64,000 nt of DNA from Thermosipho sp. (in: thermotogales) (GTDB lineage: Bacteria; Thermotogota; Thermotogae; Thermotogales; Fervidobacteriaceae), in assembly GCA_017656345.1 (NCBI GenBank), contig JACDNZ010000002.1, positions 97,733 to 161,732 on the forward strand, in the 5' to 3' direction. Both the position numbers and the translations under genes were made by a program. Each line of letters begins with the position of its first letter. Position 1 is the stretch's first letter. Positions 1-7,921 of the stretch are shown one piece after another. A model generated the notes under the pieces. It saw nothing but the letters and a program-made list of their open reading frames with translations, did not search any database and was not told the origin of the DNA.

Positions 1-319
1 CTTTTTTTTCTATTTCTAATATTAAATCATTAACCATTTCCATCATCGAAGGATCTTCCTCAGACAACTCTATACCAGCTTCCAGATCTCCAAATTTTTC
101 TTCAATTTCTTTCATATCTTCAATTATTTTTCTTATTCTTTGTGCTTTTTGAGATATTTCTTTTGCCTTTTTCTGGTCATTCCAAAAATCTGATTGTCCC
201 ATTAAATTTTCTAATTCCTCAAGCTCTTTTTCCTTTTTTTCCGGATGAAACACTCTAATAATATCATCATATTTTTTCTTTATTTCATCAATTTTTTGTT
301 TCAGTTCAAATGCTAACAC
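1..319 (-). CDS. prfB: Peptide chain release factor 2 (RF2), N-terminal part
   Basis: Releases finished proteins at UGA and UAA codons in the cytoplasm. Only about the first 106 codons are present; the gene runs off the left edge, so the peptide-anticodon SPF and GGQ motifs are not visible. The call rests on the N-terminal coiled-coil domain, with the typical RF2 run 'SDFWND' near residue 46 followed by 'AKEISQKA'. I place the start at a GTG (317-319) eight bases after AGGAGG. The frame is open from the start onward, so the programmed UGA frameshift near codon 25 found in many RF2 genes is absent. It follows the PEGA-domain gene by 14 bp on the same strand, so the two are probably co-transcribed. 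Confidence 0.9.
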   Translation of the reverse strand, partial: MLAFELKQKIDEIKKKYDDIIRVFHPEKKEKELEELENLMGQSDFWNDQKKAKEISQKAQRIRKIIEDMKEIEEKFGDLEAGIELSEEDPSMMEMVNDLILEIEKK

Positions 320-333
320 TAAAAATTCCTCCT

Positions 334-1248
334 TTACAGTCCTATTATCACAAAAATTAAGATTGATAAAAGTGAAATCAAAACTATCTGTTTTATGTAC
401 ATATACTTATTTCTATCAACCGTAACTGTTATTGTCCTTACAACTTTTTCTCTACCATTATCTGCTATAACCTTTACCAAATAAACTCCATTATCTGCAT
501 TTTCACCTTTCCAAGTAAAATTATTATAATAAGGTTTCCCTTCAAAAACCTTTTCATATATAACTTCGCCAGTTTTTTGTTTAGAGATTTCAATTTTCAA
601 ATTGGCATAAGTGGACAAATAAATTCTTAATTTCCACGAATCTCTAAACCAATCATTATTAGGTGAAAACTCTGTATAAGAAGTTTCTATATTCATTTCC
701 AATTTTTTAGGCTTAAATTTAAGTTTCATTATCTTTATTTCTTTGAAACTTATAAATATTTTTTCTTCAATATACTCATAACCCGGCGAAGAAAATACTA
801 CCTGATTACTTCCTGTTGGTATTTTTATTACTTCATTTTCATCATTTACACTTCCAAAATACGTACCATTTATATAAATACTAACAGGATATACATTTGA
901 AAGGATCATAAGTTTTCCAGCTTTTTCTAAACTAATATACACTCTTAAACCTGATTCATCGATATAAAATGTTTTCGTAAAAGGTAAAAAGTCTTCAGCT
1001 TCAATCTTTATATTATGATATCCTTCCTCTTCAAAAGCTAGAATAATATATCCAAAAATATTGGTTTGTCCCGCATAATAACCATCGACATAAACATCAG
1101 CATAGGGTATTCCTGTTTCGATCCATAGACCATAATCTGGTAAGCTTGGAGGATAATTCCAGAAAACTGAAAAAAATAAATTAATGTTGGTTGTTGAAAA
1201 TAACAAAACCGAAAAAACTATAAAAGTTAAAACTAACAATTTTTTCAT
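334..1248 (-). CDS. Exported PEGA-repeat protein with FlgD-like Ig domain and C-terminal membrane anchor
   Basis: Function unknown; probably an envelope-surface or periplasmic protein. The start is the ATG at 1246-1248, after AAGGTGA; the longer open frame upstream lacks a ribosome site. Residues 1-20 form a signal peptide. Two PEGA-like repeats follow (around 45-110, with 'PYADVYVDGYYAGQTN', and 112-180, with 'VYPVSIYINGTYFG'). Then comes a FlgD/CHU-C-type Ig-like segment ('FSPNNDWFRDSW', later 'FTWKGENADNGVYLVKV'). The last 20 residues are a hydrophobic helix ending at the C-terminus. PEGA and FlgD-Ig modules are generally surface-associated; the link to the Thermotogales toga is my inference. 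The gene lies between the purH-type gene and prfB, with short gaps to both. Confidence 0.75.
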   Translation of the reverse strand: MKKLLVLTFIVFSVLLFSTTNINLFFSVFWNYPPSLPDYGLWIETGIPYADVYVDGYYAGQTNIFGYIILAFEEEGYHNIKIEAEDFLPFTKTFYIDESGLRVYISLEKAGKLMILSNVYPVSIYINGTYFGSVNDENEVIKIPTGSNQVVFSSPGYEYIEEKIFISFKEIKIMKLKFKPKKLEMNIETSYTEFSPNNDWFRDSWKLRIYLSTYANLKIEISKQKTGEVIYEKVFEGKPYYNNFTWKGENADNGVYLVKVIADNGREKVVRTITVTVDRNKYMYIKQIVLISLLSILIFVIIGL

Positions 1249-1264
1249 ATTAGTCACCTTCCAA

Positions 1265-1870
1265 CTACTCCTCAAAATCCATAGAAGCAAATAACTCAGA
1301 CAAAACGCTGTGAATTTCTGCATCATATTTCATAGTCCTGTAAAAAGCTTTAAGAGCAAAAATCCTTCTCATATGAAGAGTAACATCTCCGCAGTCATCC
1401 AAACTTTTTATTACTTTTTCATAATCATCAGGATCAGAAACTACAATCACATCCCTATAATTTTTCGCAGCTGCTCTAAGCAAAGCCACACCACCAATGT
1501 CAATATAATCAATTAACTTCTGCTCGTTTCTGGACTTTTTTGCAACTTCATCAAAAGGAGATAAATTGACAACAACCATATCAATGAATTTAATATCGTT
1601 ATCTTTCAAATCTCTCATATGTTTTTTATTTCCAAACTTTGCCAAAATTGCCCCAAAAACCTTTGGATGTAAAGTTTTTACTCTTCCATCCAAAATCTCT
1701 GGAAAGCCAGTTAGCTCAGATACCCTTATAACATCAATTCCATTCTTTTCCAAATAACTGGCTGTTCCTCCAGTACTAATAATTTCTACTCCTCTTTCTT
1801 GGAGCTTGGTAGCAAACTCAAGTATTCCTTTTTTGTCTGAAACACTTATTAATGCCCTTTTTACATTCAT
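1265..1870 (-). CDS. Stand-alone IMP cyclohydrolase domain (PurH N-terminal half)
   Basis: Closes FAICAR to IMP, the last step of de novo purine synthesis. The 201 residues match the N-terminal MGS-fold IMP cyclohydrolase half of bifunctional PurH: 'RALISVSDKKGI' at the start, 'STGGTASYL', 'GFPEILDGRVKTLHPKV', 'VVNLSPF' and 'DIGGVALLRAAAKN'. Canonical PurH is about 450-530 residues and continues with the AICAR formyltransferase domain. Here the frame stops right after the cyclohydrolase domain and the next gene is unrelated, so this is a genuine single-domain protein in this window. Two ATGs lie side by side (1873 and 1870); the second is better spaced from GGGGG. A TGTTAAAAT extended -10 lies just upstream. 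Confidence 0.85.
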   Translation of the reverse strand: MNVKRALISVSDKKGILEFATKLQERGVEIISTGGTASYLEKNGIDVIRVSELTGFPEILDGRVKTLHPKVFGAILAKFGNKKHMRDLKDNDIKFIDMVVVNLSPFDEVAKKSRNEQKLIDYIDIGGVALLRAAAKNYRDVIVVSDPDDYEKVIKSLDDCGDVTLHMRRIFALKAFYRTMKYDAEIHSVLSELFASMDFEE

Positions 1871-1886
1871 CATTTTTCCCCCTTTA

Positions 1887-1895
1887 ATTTTAACA
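1887..1895 (-). promoter_or_regulatory. Extended -10 promoter for the IMP cyclohydrolase gene
   Basis: On the minus strand the sequence reads TGT-TAAAAT, an extended -10 element, in the 24-bp gap after the VIT gene. No good -35 is seen. The expected transcript start leaves only about ten bases before the start codon, so this would be a very short leader. Confidence 0.4.
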
Positions 1896-1897
1896 CA

Positions 1898-2716
1898 CTA
1901 TACAACAATTCCAAAAATAGTACGTAATAAGAATCCGATTAAAAAGGCCACTGTTGCTGATGCACCACCTACTAACAACATCTCAAGTCCACCTAGATAC
2001 CACTTTACATCGGTCAGTAATTGTCTTAAAGCACCAACTATAAATAAAGTAAAACTTGTAATTACACTTGCAGACAAAAAGCTATGTTGTTTAAAAACCG
2101 GCACAAAACTTGAAAATACATAAGCAATTAAAGGCATAAATCCAGCTATTATAAATGAAAAAAATGTTACTAGAGCACTTTTAAGTGGAGAAATATCTTC
2201 ATCTACCATTAAGCCTAATTCATCTTTCATCATAGTATCAACCCACAGATTCTTATCAGATGTAATAATTTCCACTAATTGTTCTAACTTTTCTCCTTTT
2301 AAACCTTTTTCTTTATATATTTCGAATATTTCCTGTTTTTCTGCTTCAGGGTAATGTTCTACCTCCCATAATTCTCTTTGCCTTTCACTTTCAATATATT
2401 CTCTCTCAGATTTTTCTGATAAATAATTACCTACTGCCATTGAAAAACCATCTGCAAAAAGATTTGCAAAACCCAAAATTAACACCACTTTTGGATCAAG
2501 ATTTGCACCAGCTACTCCTGCTACTACCGCAAATGTTGTTACTATTCCATCACTTGCTCCATATACTGCCGAACCCAAATATTTACCTTGTTCTGTTTTA
2601 TGTGGCTCTTCCTTAATATACTCAGGTTCATGCATCTTTTTATGTAAATCCATATCCTTTTTCTTAAATGCTTCGCGGGCAATATCCACTCTTGATTTTT
2701 TAGTTCTGAAAAACAA
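1898..2716 (-). CDS. VIT1/CCC1-family membrane transporter (probable Fe2+/Mn2+)
   Basis: Membrane carrier of the vacuolar iron transporter family; bacterial members are thought to export iron or manganese by proton antiport. After a charged N-terminal stretch (1-45) the first helices carry the family signature 'YGASDGIVTTFAVVAGVAGA' and 'GFANLFADGFSMAVGNYLSEKSE' (about residues 52-105). A charged cytoplasmic metal-binding-like helical region rich in Glu follows (105-175), then three more membrane helices to the end. The start is TTG at 2714-2716, seven bases after GAGGGGGT. The gap to the upstream methyltransferase gene is 4 bp, so the pair is an operon. The metal cannot be told from sequence alone. 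Confidence 0.85.
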   Translation of the reverse strand: MFFRTKKSRVDIAREAFKKKDMDLHKKMHEPEYIKEEPHKTEQGKYLGSAVYGASDGIVTTFAVVAGVAGANLDPKVVLILGFANLFADGFSMAVGNYLSEKSEREYIESERQRELWEVEHYPEAEKQEIFEIYKEKGLKGEKLEQLVEIITSDKNLWVDTMMKDELGLMVDEDISPLKSALVTFFSFIIAGFMPLIAYVFSSFVPVFKQHSFLSASVITSFTLFIVGALRQLLTDVKWYLGGLEMLLVGGASATVAFLIGFLLRTIFGIVV

Positions 2717-2720
2717 TATA

Positions 2721-4061
2721 TTACCCCCTCTTTTTTAAAATTGTTATCGTTTCTATGTGGTAAGTTTGCGGAAACATATCAAATGGCCTTATAATTTGAA
2801 TATCATATTTTCCAGATTGTAAAAATAGACTTAAATCTCTTGCCAAAGTCGAAGGATTACAAGAAATATACCCAATCTTTTCAGGTGCAATTTCAATAAT
2901 CTTTTTAACAACTTCTACCCCCGCACCACTTCGAGGTGGATCCAATACAACAACATCATATTTTTCTTCATTATAATCTAAAAATTCCTCGACAGCAGAT
3001 TCAACAAATTTTATATTTCTAAGATTATTAATATTGGCATTTGCTCTACCCGCCTTTACTGCCACATGACTGCTCTCTACAGCTGTAACATGCTTAACTA
3101 ATGCAGCCAACCTTATGGAAAATGTCCCAAGACCACTATATAAATCTAAAACTTTTTCATTACCCTTCAATTCCAATTTTTTTGTTAAAAACTCTATCAT
3201 TTTACCCGTGACAAAGTAATTATTCTGGAAAAACGCGGTAGGAGGCACCTGGAATTTCTCCCAATCAAAATCATACGTTAAAATCCCATCACCTTTTAAA
3301 ATTTTATATGGACCTCTTAATATTACTTTATCACTGCTGTTCATTACATGAACAACTGAAGAAATATATGGAATTTTTTTCAAAAGATAATTGGTTATAT
3401 TTTTAGCTGCTTCAAATTTTTCAGTTTTTGTAATAAAAATTGTCATTAGCGAATTCTCAGTAGGTGAATACCTCAAAACCAAATGTTTTAAAATACCCCT
3501 TTGACCTTTTTTCACTTTTTTGTAAACAGGAACTTTATACAAATCAACAATTTCCGGAACTAAATTTAAAACTTTATCAAATTGTTTTGGAGAAATATGA
3601 CACTTTTTCACCTCAACCACTTTATTAGAATTTTTCTTTTTCAATCCTAAAATAGTCTTTCCATTAAAACCAAAGCTAAATTCCATTTTCAATCTATATT
3701 CATATTCTAAATTACTACTCTGTATTTTATCCAAAAACTCAGAACTGATGCCTGCTATTCTTTTCAACTGGTCTTTTACAATTTCTTCTTTTAATTCCAG
3801 TTGCTTTTTATAATTAATATCTAAAAAATCACAACCACCACATTCCCTGAAATATGGACAAACTGGTCTTCTCCTTTCAGGAATTCTTTCAATAAAACTT
3901 TTAACTGTTCCAATTGCAAAATCTTTTTTTTCAGAAATCACATCTACCTCAATGAGTTCACCAGGATAAGCACCTTCAACAAAAACTATTTTTCCTCCAG
4001 GTAACTTACCTATTCCACTTCCACCATACGCTAGTTTTTCTATATATACTGTTTCCGACAT
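2721..4061 (-). CDS. rlmD: TrmA-family 23S rRNA (uracil-5-)-methyltransferase
   Basis: Methylates C5 of a uridine in 23S rRNA using S-adenosylmethionine. Order of parts: an N-terminal TRAM RNA-binding domain (1-60); a 4Fe-4S site made of C68, C74, C77 and C154; then the SAM-binding fold with 'DLYSGLGTFSIRLA', 'VVLDPPRSGAG' and the catalytic-Cys motif 'ISCNPSTLARDL'. At 446 residues it has the usual RlmD/RlmCD size. Which uridine is modified (747, 1939 or both) and whether TrmA activity is excluded cannot be decided here, so the symbol is a best guess. ATG start after GGAGGT. It heads a minus-strand operon with the VIT gene, with a TGGTAAAAT extended -10 upstream. Confidence 0.88.
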   Translation of the reverse strand: MSETVYIEKLAYGGSGIGKLPGGKIVFVEGAYPGELIEVDVISEKKDFAIGTVKSFIERIPERRRPVCPYFRECGGCDFLDINYKKQLELKEEIVKDQLKRIAGISSEFLDKIQSSNLEYEYRLKMEFSFGFNGKTILGLKKKNSNKVVEVKKCHISPKQFDKVLNLVPEIVDLYKVPVYKKVKKGQRGILKHLVLRYSPTENSLMTIFITKTEKFEAAKNITNYLLKKIPYISSVVHVMNSSDKVILRGPYKILKGDGILTYDFDWEKFQVPPTAFFQNNYFVTGKMIEFLTKKLELKGNEKVLDLYSGLGTFSIRLAALVKHVTAVESSHVAVKAGRANANINNLRNIKFVESAVEEFLDYNEEKYDVVVLDPPRSGAGVEVVKKIIEIAPEKIGYISCNPSTLARDLSLFLQSGKYDIQIIRPFDMFPQTYHIETITILKKRG

Positions 4062-4087
4062 ATCATTACCTCCAATTCTTTAAAAAA

Positions 4088-4096
4088 ATTTTACCA
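4088..4096 (-). promoter_or_regulatory. Extended -10 promoter for the rlmD-type gene
   Basis: The minus strand reads TGG-TAAAAT about 27 bases before the start codon. No convincing -35 is present. The same TGG-TAAAAT element stands before the small membrane protein gene at 39.4 kb. Confidence 0.4.
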
Positions 4097-4171
4097 CATA
4101 TTTCTTAAATAGATATATATTGAAAGAAAAAATTATTTGACATAAAAACTTAATTACTCTCTATTAACCTC

Positions 4172-4219
4172 TGAAAATAAAAAACAAGGAGAACTAATAC
4201 TTTTTAATTAAAGTCTCCT
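4172..4219 (-). terminator. Terminator-like hairpin, minus strand
   Basis: Read on the minus strand: AGGAGA, an inner CTTT/AAAG pair, then TCTCCT, followed by a T-rich run (TTGTTTTTTATTTT). It would stop transcripts coming from the ruvB-to-lpt operon, whose last gene ends at 4568, or a short RNA starting inside the gap. The outer stem is only six pairs, so strength is uncertain. Confidence 0.45.
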
Positions 4220-4567
4220 GATAACTAAAGTTACAATGCTATATGGTCAACTGCAGTTAAGTTCCATTACTTATAACATCAATTTTTCAATAAAACAAAA
4301 TTGAACTTAAAATAAAAATTTTCCAAATCTTTGTAAAACCCCACAAAACGTTTTTAATAAAATTAAAAATGCAGCTAATAGCCAATTACTCTAAAAAGAA
4401 TTATTGATTTTGCAACTGCGCGGAATTTTATATATATGGTGAGAAAAAACTCCTATGTTCTCCGTTTTTATTGGAGAAATACACAAAGGTTATTCGATTA
4501 TAACTGGCAAGAATGTTATAAAGAAAGAAACACCTTGTAAAATTGAATAGATAATAAAATTTCTCTA
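4220..4567. other. Gene-free stretch with inverted repeats
   Basis: No coding frame with a ribosome site is seen on either strand. The stretch holds TTAAGTTC (4257-4264) matched by GAACTTAA (4303-4310), and TTCTCC (4458-4463) matched by GGAGAA (4473-4478). A minus-strand TATAAT lies at 4497-4502. With the hairpin at 4172-4219 this could be a structured 3' UTR or a non-coding RNA of about 320 nt. It is AT-rich, which argues against a stable structured RNA in a thermophile. Confidence 0.35.
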
Positions 4568-7500
4568 TTAAAACAGACCAATTTCTGGACGATTCTCTTT
4601 AAAATTCCACCCAAAAAACTTTTCACTAAATTCAATCACATAAAAAACTATAGCCAACTTTTTCACGTCGTTCATATCAAATACTCCATCACCGTTAAAA
4701 TAAAATTCGCTTGAAAGATTTACCATCCAGTGATGTAGTTGTTTTGAAATAGACAATGAAAGTTGCTTAAACATTTTTTCTTCAAAATTATAACTTATCA
4801 AAAAAGAACACGTTGGATCGAAAGAATTCAAATCTGTTTTAAAACTAATTTCCTTACTCCTACTAGTGTAAGAAAAAGAAAATTTATTTTTATTTTTTTC
4901 AACACTATAAGTTACATTAATTACTGGGTCTTCTGTTTTAGAACTTTTATAAAAAGATAAGCTCAAATAATTTTCATACTCACCTATACTAAAGGGTCCT
5001 TTAAAATAAGCCTTTTTTATGTAACCCTCTTCAATTGATTGTAAAATATCTCCTTTCAATTTTTGATAACTTAATATATGATTAATCTCTTTTATTGGTA
5101 TATCTTCTCCATGGTATAAAGAAAATTTGGCATTATATTTGAACTTAAATTTAGTACTAGTAAGTAAAAAATTAATGTTACTTGGTAATAATTCATTGTT
5201 TATATTATCGTATTCTGTACTCAATGTTAAATTCGAATCAAGTTCGTTGAATGAATAATTAATATTTAATTTTATTACATCATTGATAGGTTGATTAACT
5301 AATAAATCCCAACCTTTCGTTATACTTATGGTTGAAATACCACTATCAATTTTAAAAGTATAACTAAATTTTGATAAGTTGTTCTCAGTCGATTCTGAAC
5401 CAAAATTATTTTTAAATTCATATTTTCCTTCGATTGACAATGGCTCAAAAGTATATTTGGCAGAAACTGTATATTTATCGTACATTCCCGCTTCAAAGTA
5501 ATATTGATCAGTCAGAGCATTATACAAATTAGCTACAAACTCATAATTTGCGTTTAATTTAAATGAATTATAGCTATAATTAAATGGCAAGTTAAATCTA
5601 TGACTTATTTTGCTAATATAACCATTGTCTGAATAAGTTACATCAAATAAAGTATTGAAGTATCTTTCATTATAAAGACTAAACTGATACTTTATTTCCT
5701 CATTAGCTGTCCAAGTTGAACTTTCAAGAAAAAAACCTTCTTTAGAAAATTTTATTTTTGCATTTAGAGTGTTAATTCTAAATTTTAAGTAATCATTTAA
5801 ACTCTCAACGATACCTCTCAAAGAAAATGAATTGTATATTACTGACTTATTGCCATCATAATCAAAATATAAGTTTATGTCACTTCTGACTGGTTTTTTC
5901 CCAAAAACATATGAAAACCCCAGTCTTCGGTTCCATGAAATCTCCGAACTATAATTCTCTTCAAAATAAAAAGGAGCGTATCTTACTTTTAAATAAACAT
6001 CTTTATTGTTCCAGTTCGTTTTATAGGTAAAATGTTCAGTCTTTAATTCAAAAGTACTTTTTTCAAAATCCAAAGAGAGTTTGTCATTTGTTTTAATATT
6101 GTTTAAAGTAAACTTATAATCACTACCTCTATAATCAGTATTAATCGTAGTATCCAAAACAAAATCACCAATATAAGTTACATAATTTTGATTTGAAGAA
6201 AATCCACTGATTGGATTCCAAGAAAATGAAAAAGAAAAAGGTGGTTTTTCATTTTCAGAAATACTTGTAAAATACACTGGATATGGGAAAAAAGGTATGT
6301 CTAGAATAAATAGAAGAGAGTTTTCGGCTACAATATATTTTCCTTCGTATACATATACATTTAAAGATTCTATTCTATAATGAGGATGTTCCAATTCACA
6401 GGTAGTAATATATGCTTCTTTTAATAATGAACTTGCTGAATAAGTTTCAACCTCACTCGCACCAAAATATAAATTTATTTCTCTATTATTCTCCTTATAT
6501 TCAAAATTTCCTCTTACCTTTAAAACATATGCCTCATTTTCATCAAAAAAATACTTTAAATATTTTGCATAATATTTGTTATTCTTATATTCATATACTA
6601 CATTCCCAGCTGCTTCTAAAACCTTTGCCTTTGAATTATCTAATGTAATTGTTGCATAATCTGAAAGTAAAGAATTTTCCTTCCAGTTTATGTAAACATT
6701 TCCACTAGCAAAAACAGTATCACCAAAAAAATTTATTTGTGATGCATCCAGGGTTATTTCCTCTGCAAATAGATTACTTCCACCAAAAATCACCAAAAAA
6801 AGCACAACAACAAAAAACTTCGATAAAAATTCTCTTATCCTATAAGCAATAGGTGTATCTAAAAGTACAAACAAAAATAAACCAATCACACCAAAAATCA
6901 TATCTGGCATCCAAGCTGCAATATAAGGATTAAGCAAGTTTTCTTTACCCATGGCTGCCAGCCAAGCACCAGAACCCTGATACAGAACAACTATTCCAAA
7001 TGTTAATATCACACTCCAGGATTTACTTTTCAACCCAAACAAAAGTGAGAGTGGAACACCTAATAAAGCAATAATAAAAGGACCTATTGAATTTGCATAT
7101 CTTGCATGTAACTCAACAATCCATGGAGAGGGATCAATTCCAAGTTTTAGGAAAGTGTTTATTTTTTCTTTCAATTCTCTACCAGTCATATCTCTTGGGG
7201 ATTTCCCAAACCGCATTAAATCTTCAAGATCATCTTTTATATTCAACTTTATCTTTGAAAAATTCATATCTAATTTTAAAAATCCCGAATTATCAGTTAC
7301 ATACATCTTTCCATTCAATAAAAACCACGAATTATCTTCTTTTATAACTCTTTCTGCTGTAACAATTCTTTCCTCATTACTAACATTTTGAAAAAGAACT
7401 ACATCGTACAATATTCCTTTTTCTTGATCATATTTCTTTACAAAAAAATATTGCTTATCATCTATTTTAGTTAAAACATTCTCTCTAATATTTAATTCCG

Positions 7501-7921
7501 GTGTTCTGTAAACATATTTGGAAACTACTTCTACAGCCTTTTGGTTATAATTTGGTACAACTTTATCATTTAAATAAAAAGCAAAAAGACCGAACAATAT
7601 AGATAACAAAAAAAATGGTAGAACTAATCTTTTTGAAGGAATACCATGAACTAAAAGTGCTGTAATTTCTTTTGAATTATAAAGTTGAGATAAAACCCAG
7701 AAAATAGCGAATAATATCCCTACTGGAATCCCCAATGAAATGAAATAAGGAATGTTAAAATAAATTAACTCGAACAACTTTAATATACCGACTCTATGCC
7801 TAACAATTATGTCGGAAAGTTGATACAAAAGCTCAACACTGGCAAAAATAACAAATCCCAATATTCCCATTAAAAATGGTCCAATTGAAAGCTTTAAAAT
7901 ATATTTTGTTAAAACTTTCAA
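4568..7921 (-). CDS. LptF/LptG-type permease fused to LptA/LptD-type outer-membrane barrel
   Basis: One open frame of 1117 residues joins two Lpt parts. Residues 1-358 are a YjgP/YjgQ (LptF/LptG) permease: three helices (about 13-33, 53-78, 98-117), a beta-rich periplasmic domain (120-240), then three helices (275-297, 302-324, 336-354). A second signal-like hydrophobic segment follows (368-386, ending 'SNLFA/EE'). Next is an OstA/LptA-like repeat domain ('ASGNVYIN' near 405, 'AAGNVVYEYKNNKYYA' near 437) and the LptD N-plug signature 'LLKEAYITTCELEHPHYRIESL' region with TTC at 506-508. From 560 on, alternating beta strands form an LptD-like barrel to the C-terminus. LptF/G normally sits in the inner membrane and LptD in the outer. 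The start overlaps phoU by 4 bp (ATGA). Its transported substrate is unknown, since Thermotogales are not known to make typical LPS. Confidence 0.82.
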   Translation of the reverse strand: MKVLTKYILKLSIGPFLMGILGFVIFASVELLYQLSDIIVRHRVGILKLFELIYFNIPYFISLGIPVGILFAIFWVLSQLYNSKEITALLVHGIPSKRLVLPFFLLSILFGLFAFYLNDKVVPNYNQKAVEVVSKYVYRTPELNIRENVLTKIDDKQYFFVKKYDQEKGILYDVVLFQNVSNEERIVTAERVIKEDNSWFLLNGKMYVTDNSGFLKLDMNFSKIKLNIKDDLEDLMRFGKSPRDMTGRELKEKINTFLKLGIDPSPWIVELHARYANSIGPFIIALLGVPLSLLFGLKSKSWSVILTFGIVVLYQGSGAWLAAMGKENLLNPYIAAWMPDMIFGVIGLFLFVLLDTPIAYRIREFLSKFFVVVLFLVIFGGSNLFAEEITLDASQINFFGDTVFASGNVYINWKENSLLSDYATITLDNSKAKVLEAAGNVVYEYKNNKYYAKYLKYFFDENEAYVLKVRGNFEYKENNREINLYFGASEVETYSASSLLKEAYITTCELEHPHYRIESLNVYVYEGKYIVAENSLLFILDIPFFPYPVYFTSISENEKPPFSFSFSWNPISGFSSNQNYVTYIGDFVLDTTINTDYRGSDYKFTLNNIKTNDKLSLDFEKSTFELKTEHFTYKTNWNNKDVYLKVRYAPFYFEENYSSEISWNRRLGFSYVFGKKPVRSDINLYFDYDGNKSVIYNSFSLRGIVESLNDYLKFRINTLNAKIKFSKEGFFLESSTWTANEEIKYQFSLYNERYFNTLFDVTYSDNGYISKISHRFNLPFNYSYNSFKLNANYEFVANLYNALTDQYYFEAGMYDKYTVSAKYTFEPLSIEGKYEFKNNFGSESTENNLSKFSYTFKIDSGISTISITKGWDLLVNQPINDVIKLNINYSFNELDSNLTLSTEYDNINNELLPSNINFLLTSTKFKFKYNAKFSLYHGEDIPIKEINHILSYQKLKGDILQSIEEGYIKKAYFKGPFSIGEYENYLSLSFYKSSKTEDPVINVTYSVEKNKNKFSFSYTSRSKEISFKTDLNSFDPTCSFLISYNFEEKMFKQLSLSISKQLHHWMVNLSSEFYFNGDGVFDMNDVKKLAIVFYVIEFSEKFFGWNFKENRPEIGLF

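Noticed and set aside
1249..1326. Upstream extension of the PEGA-domain gene (26 extra codons)
   Set aside because: It overlaps the IMP cyclohydrolase gene end and lacks a ribosome site; the ATG at 1248 starts a standard signal peptide.
4137..4167. Plus-strand TTGACA with a TATTAA downstream
   Set aside because: Spacer is 19 bp, and no gene or clear RNA follows on the plus strand.
6740..6830. Lpt fusion as an artefact of a missed stop between two genes
   Set aside because: The translated frame is continuous through the junction with no stop, and no ribosome site plus start codon for a separate LptD was found. A sequencing error cannot be fully excluded from one sequence.
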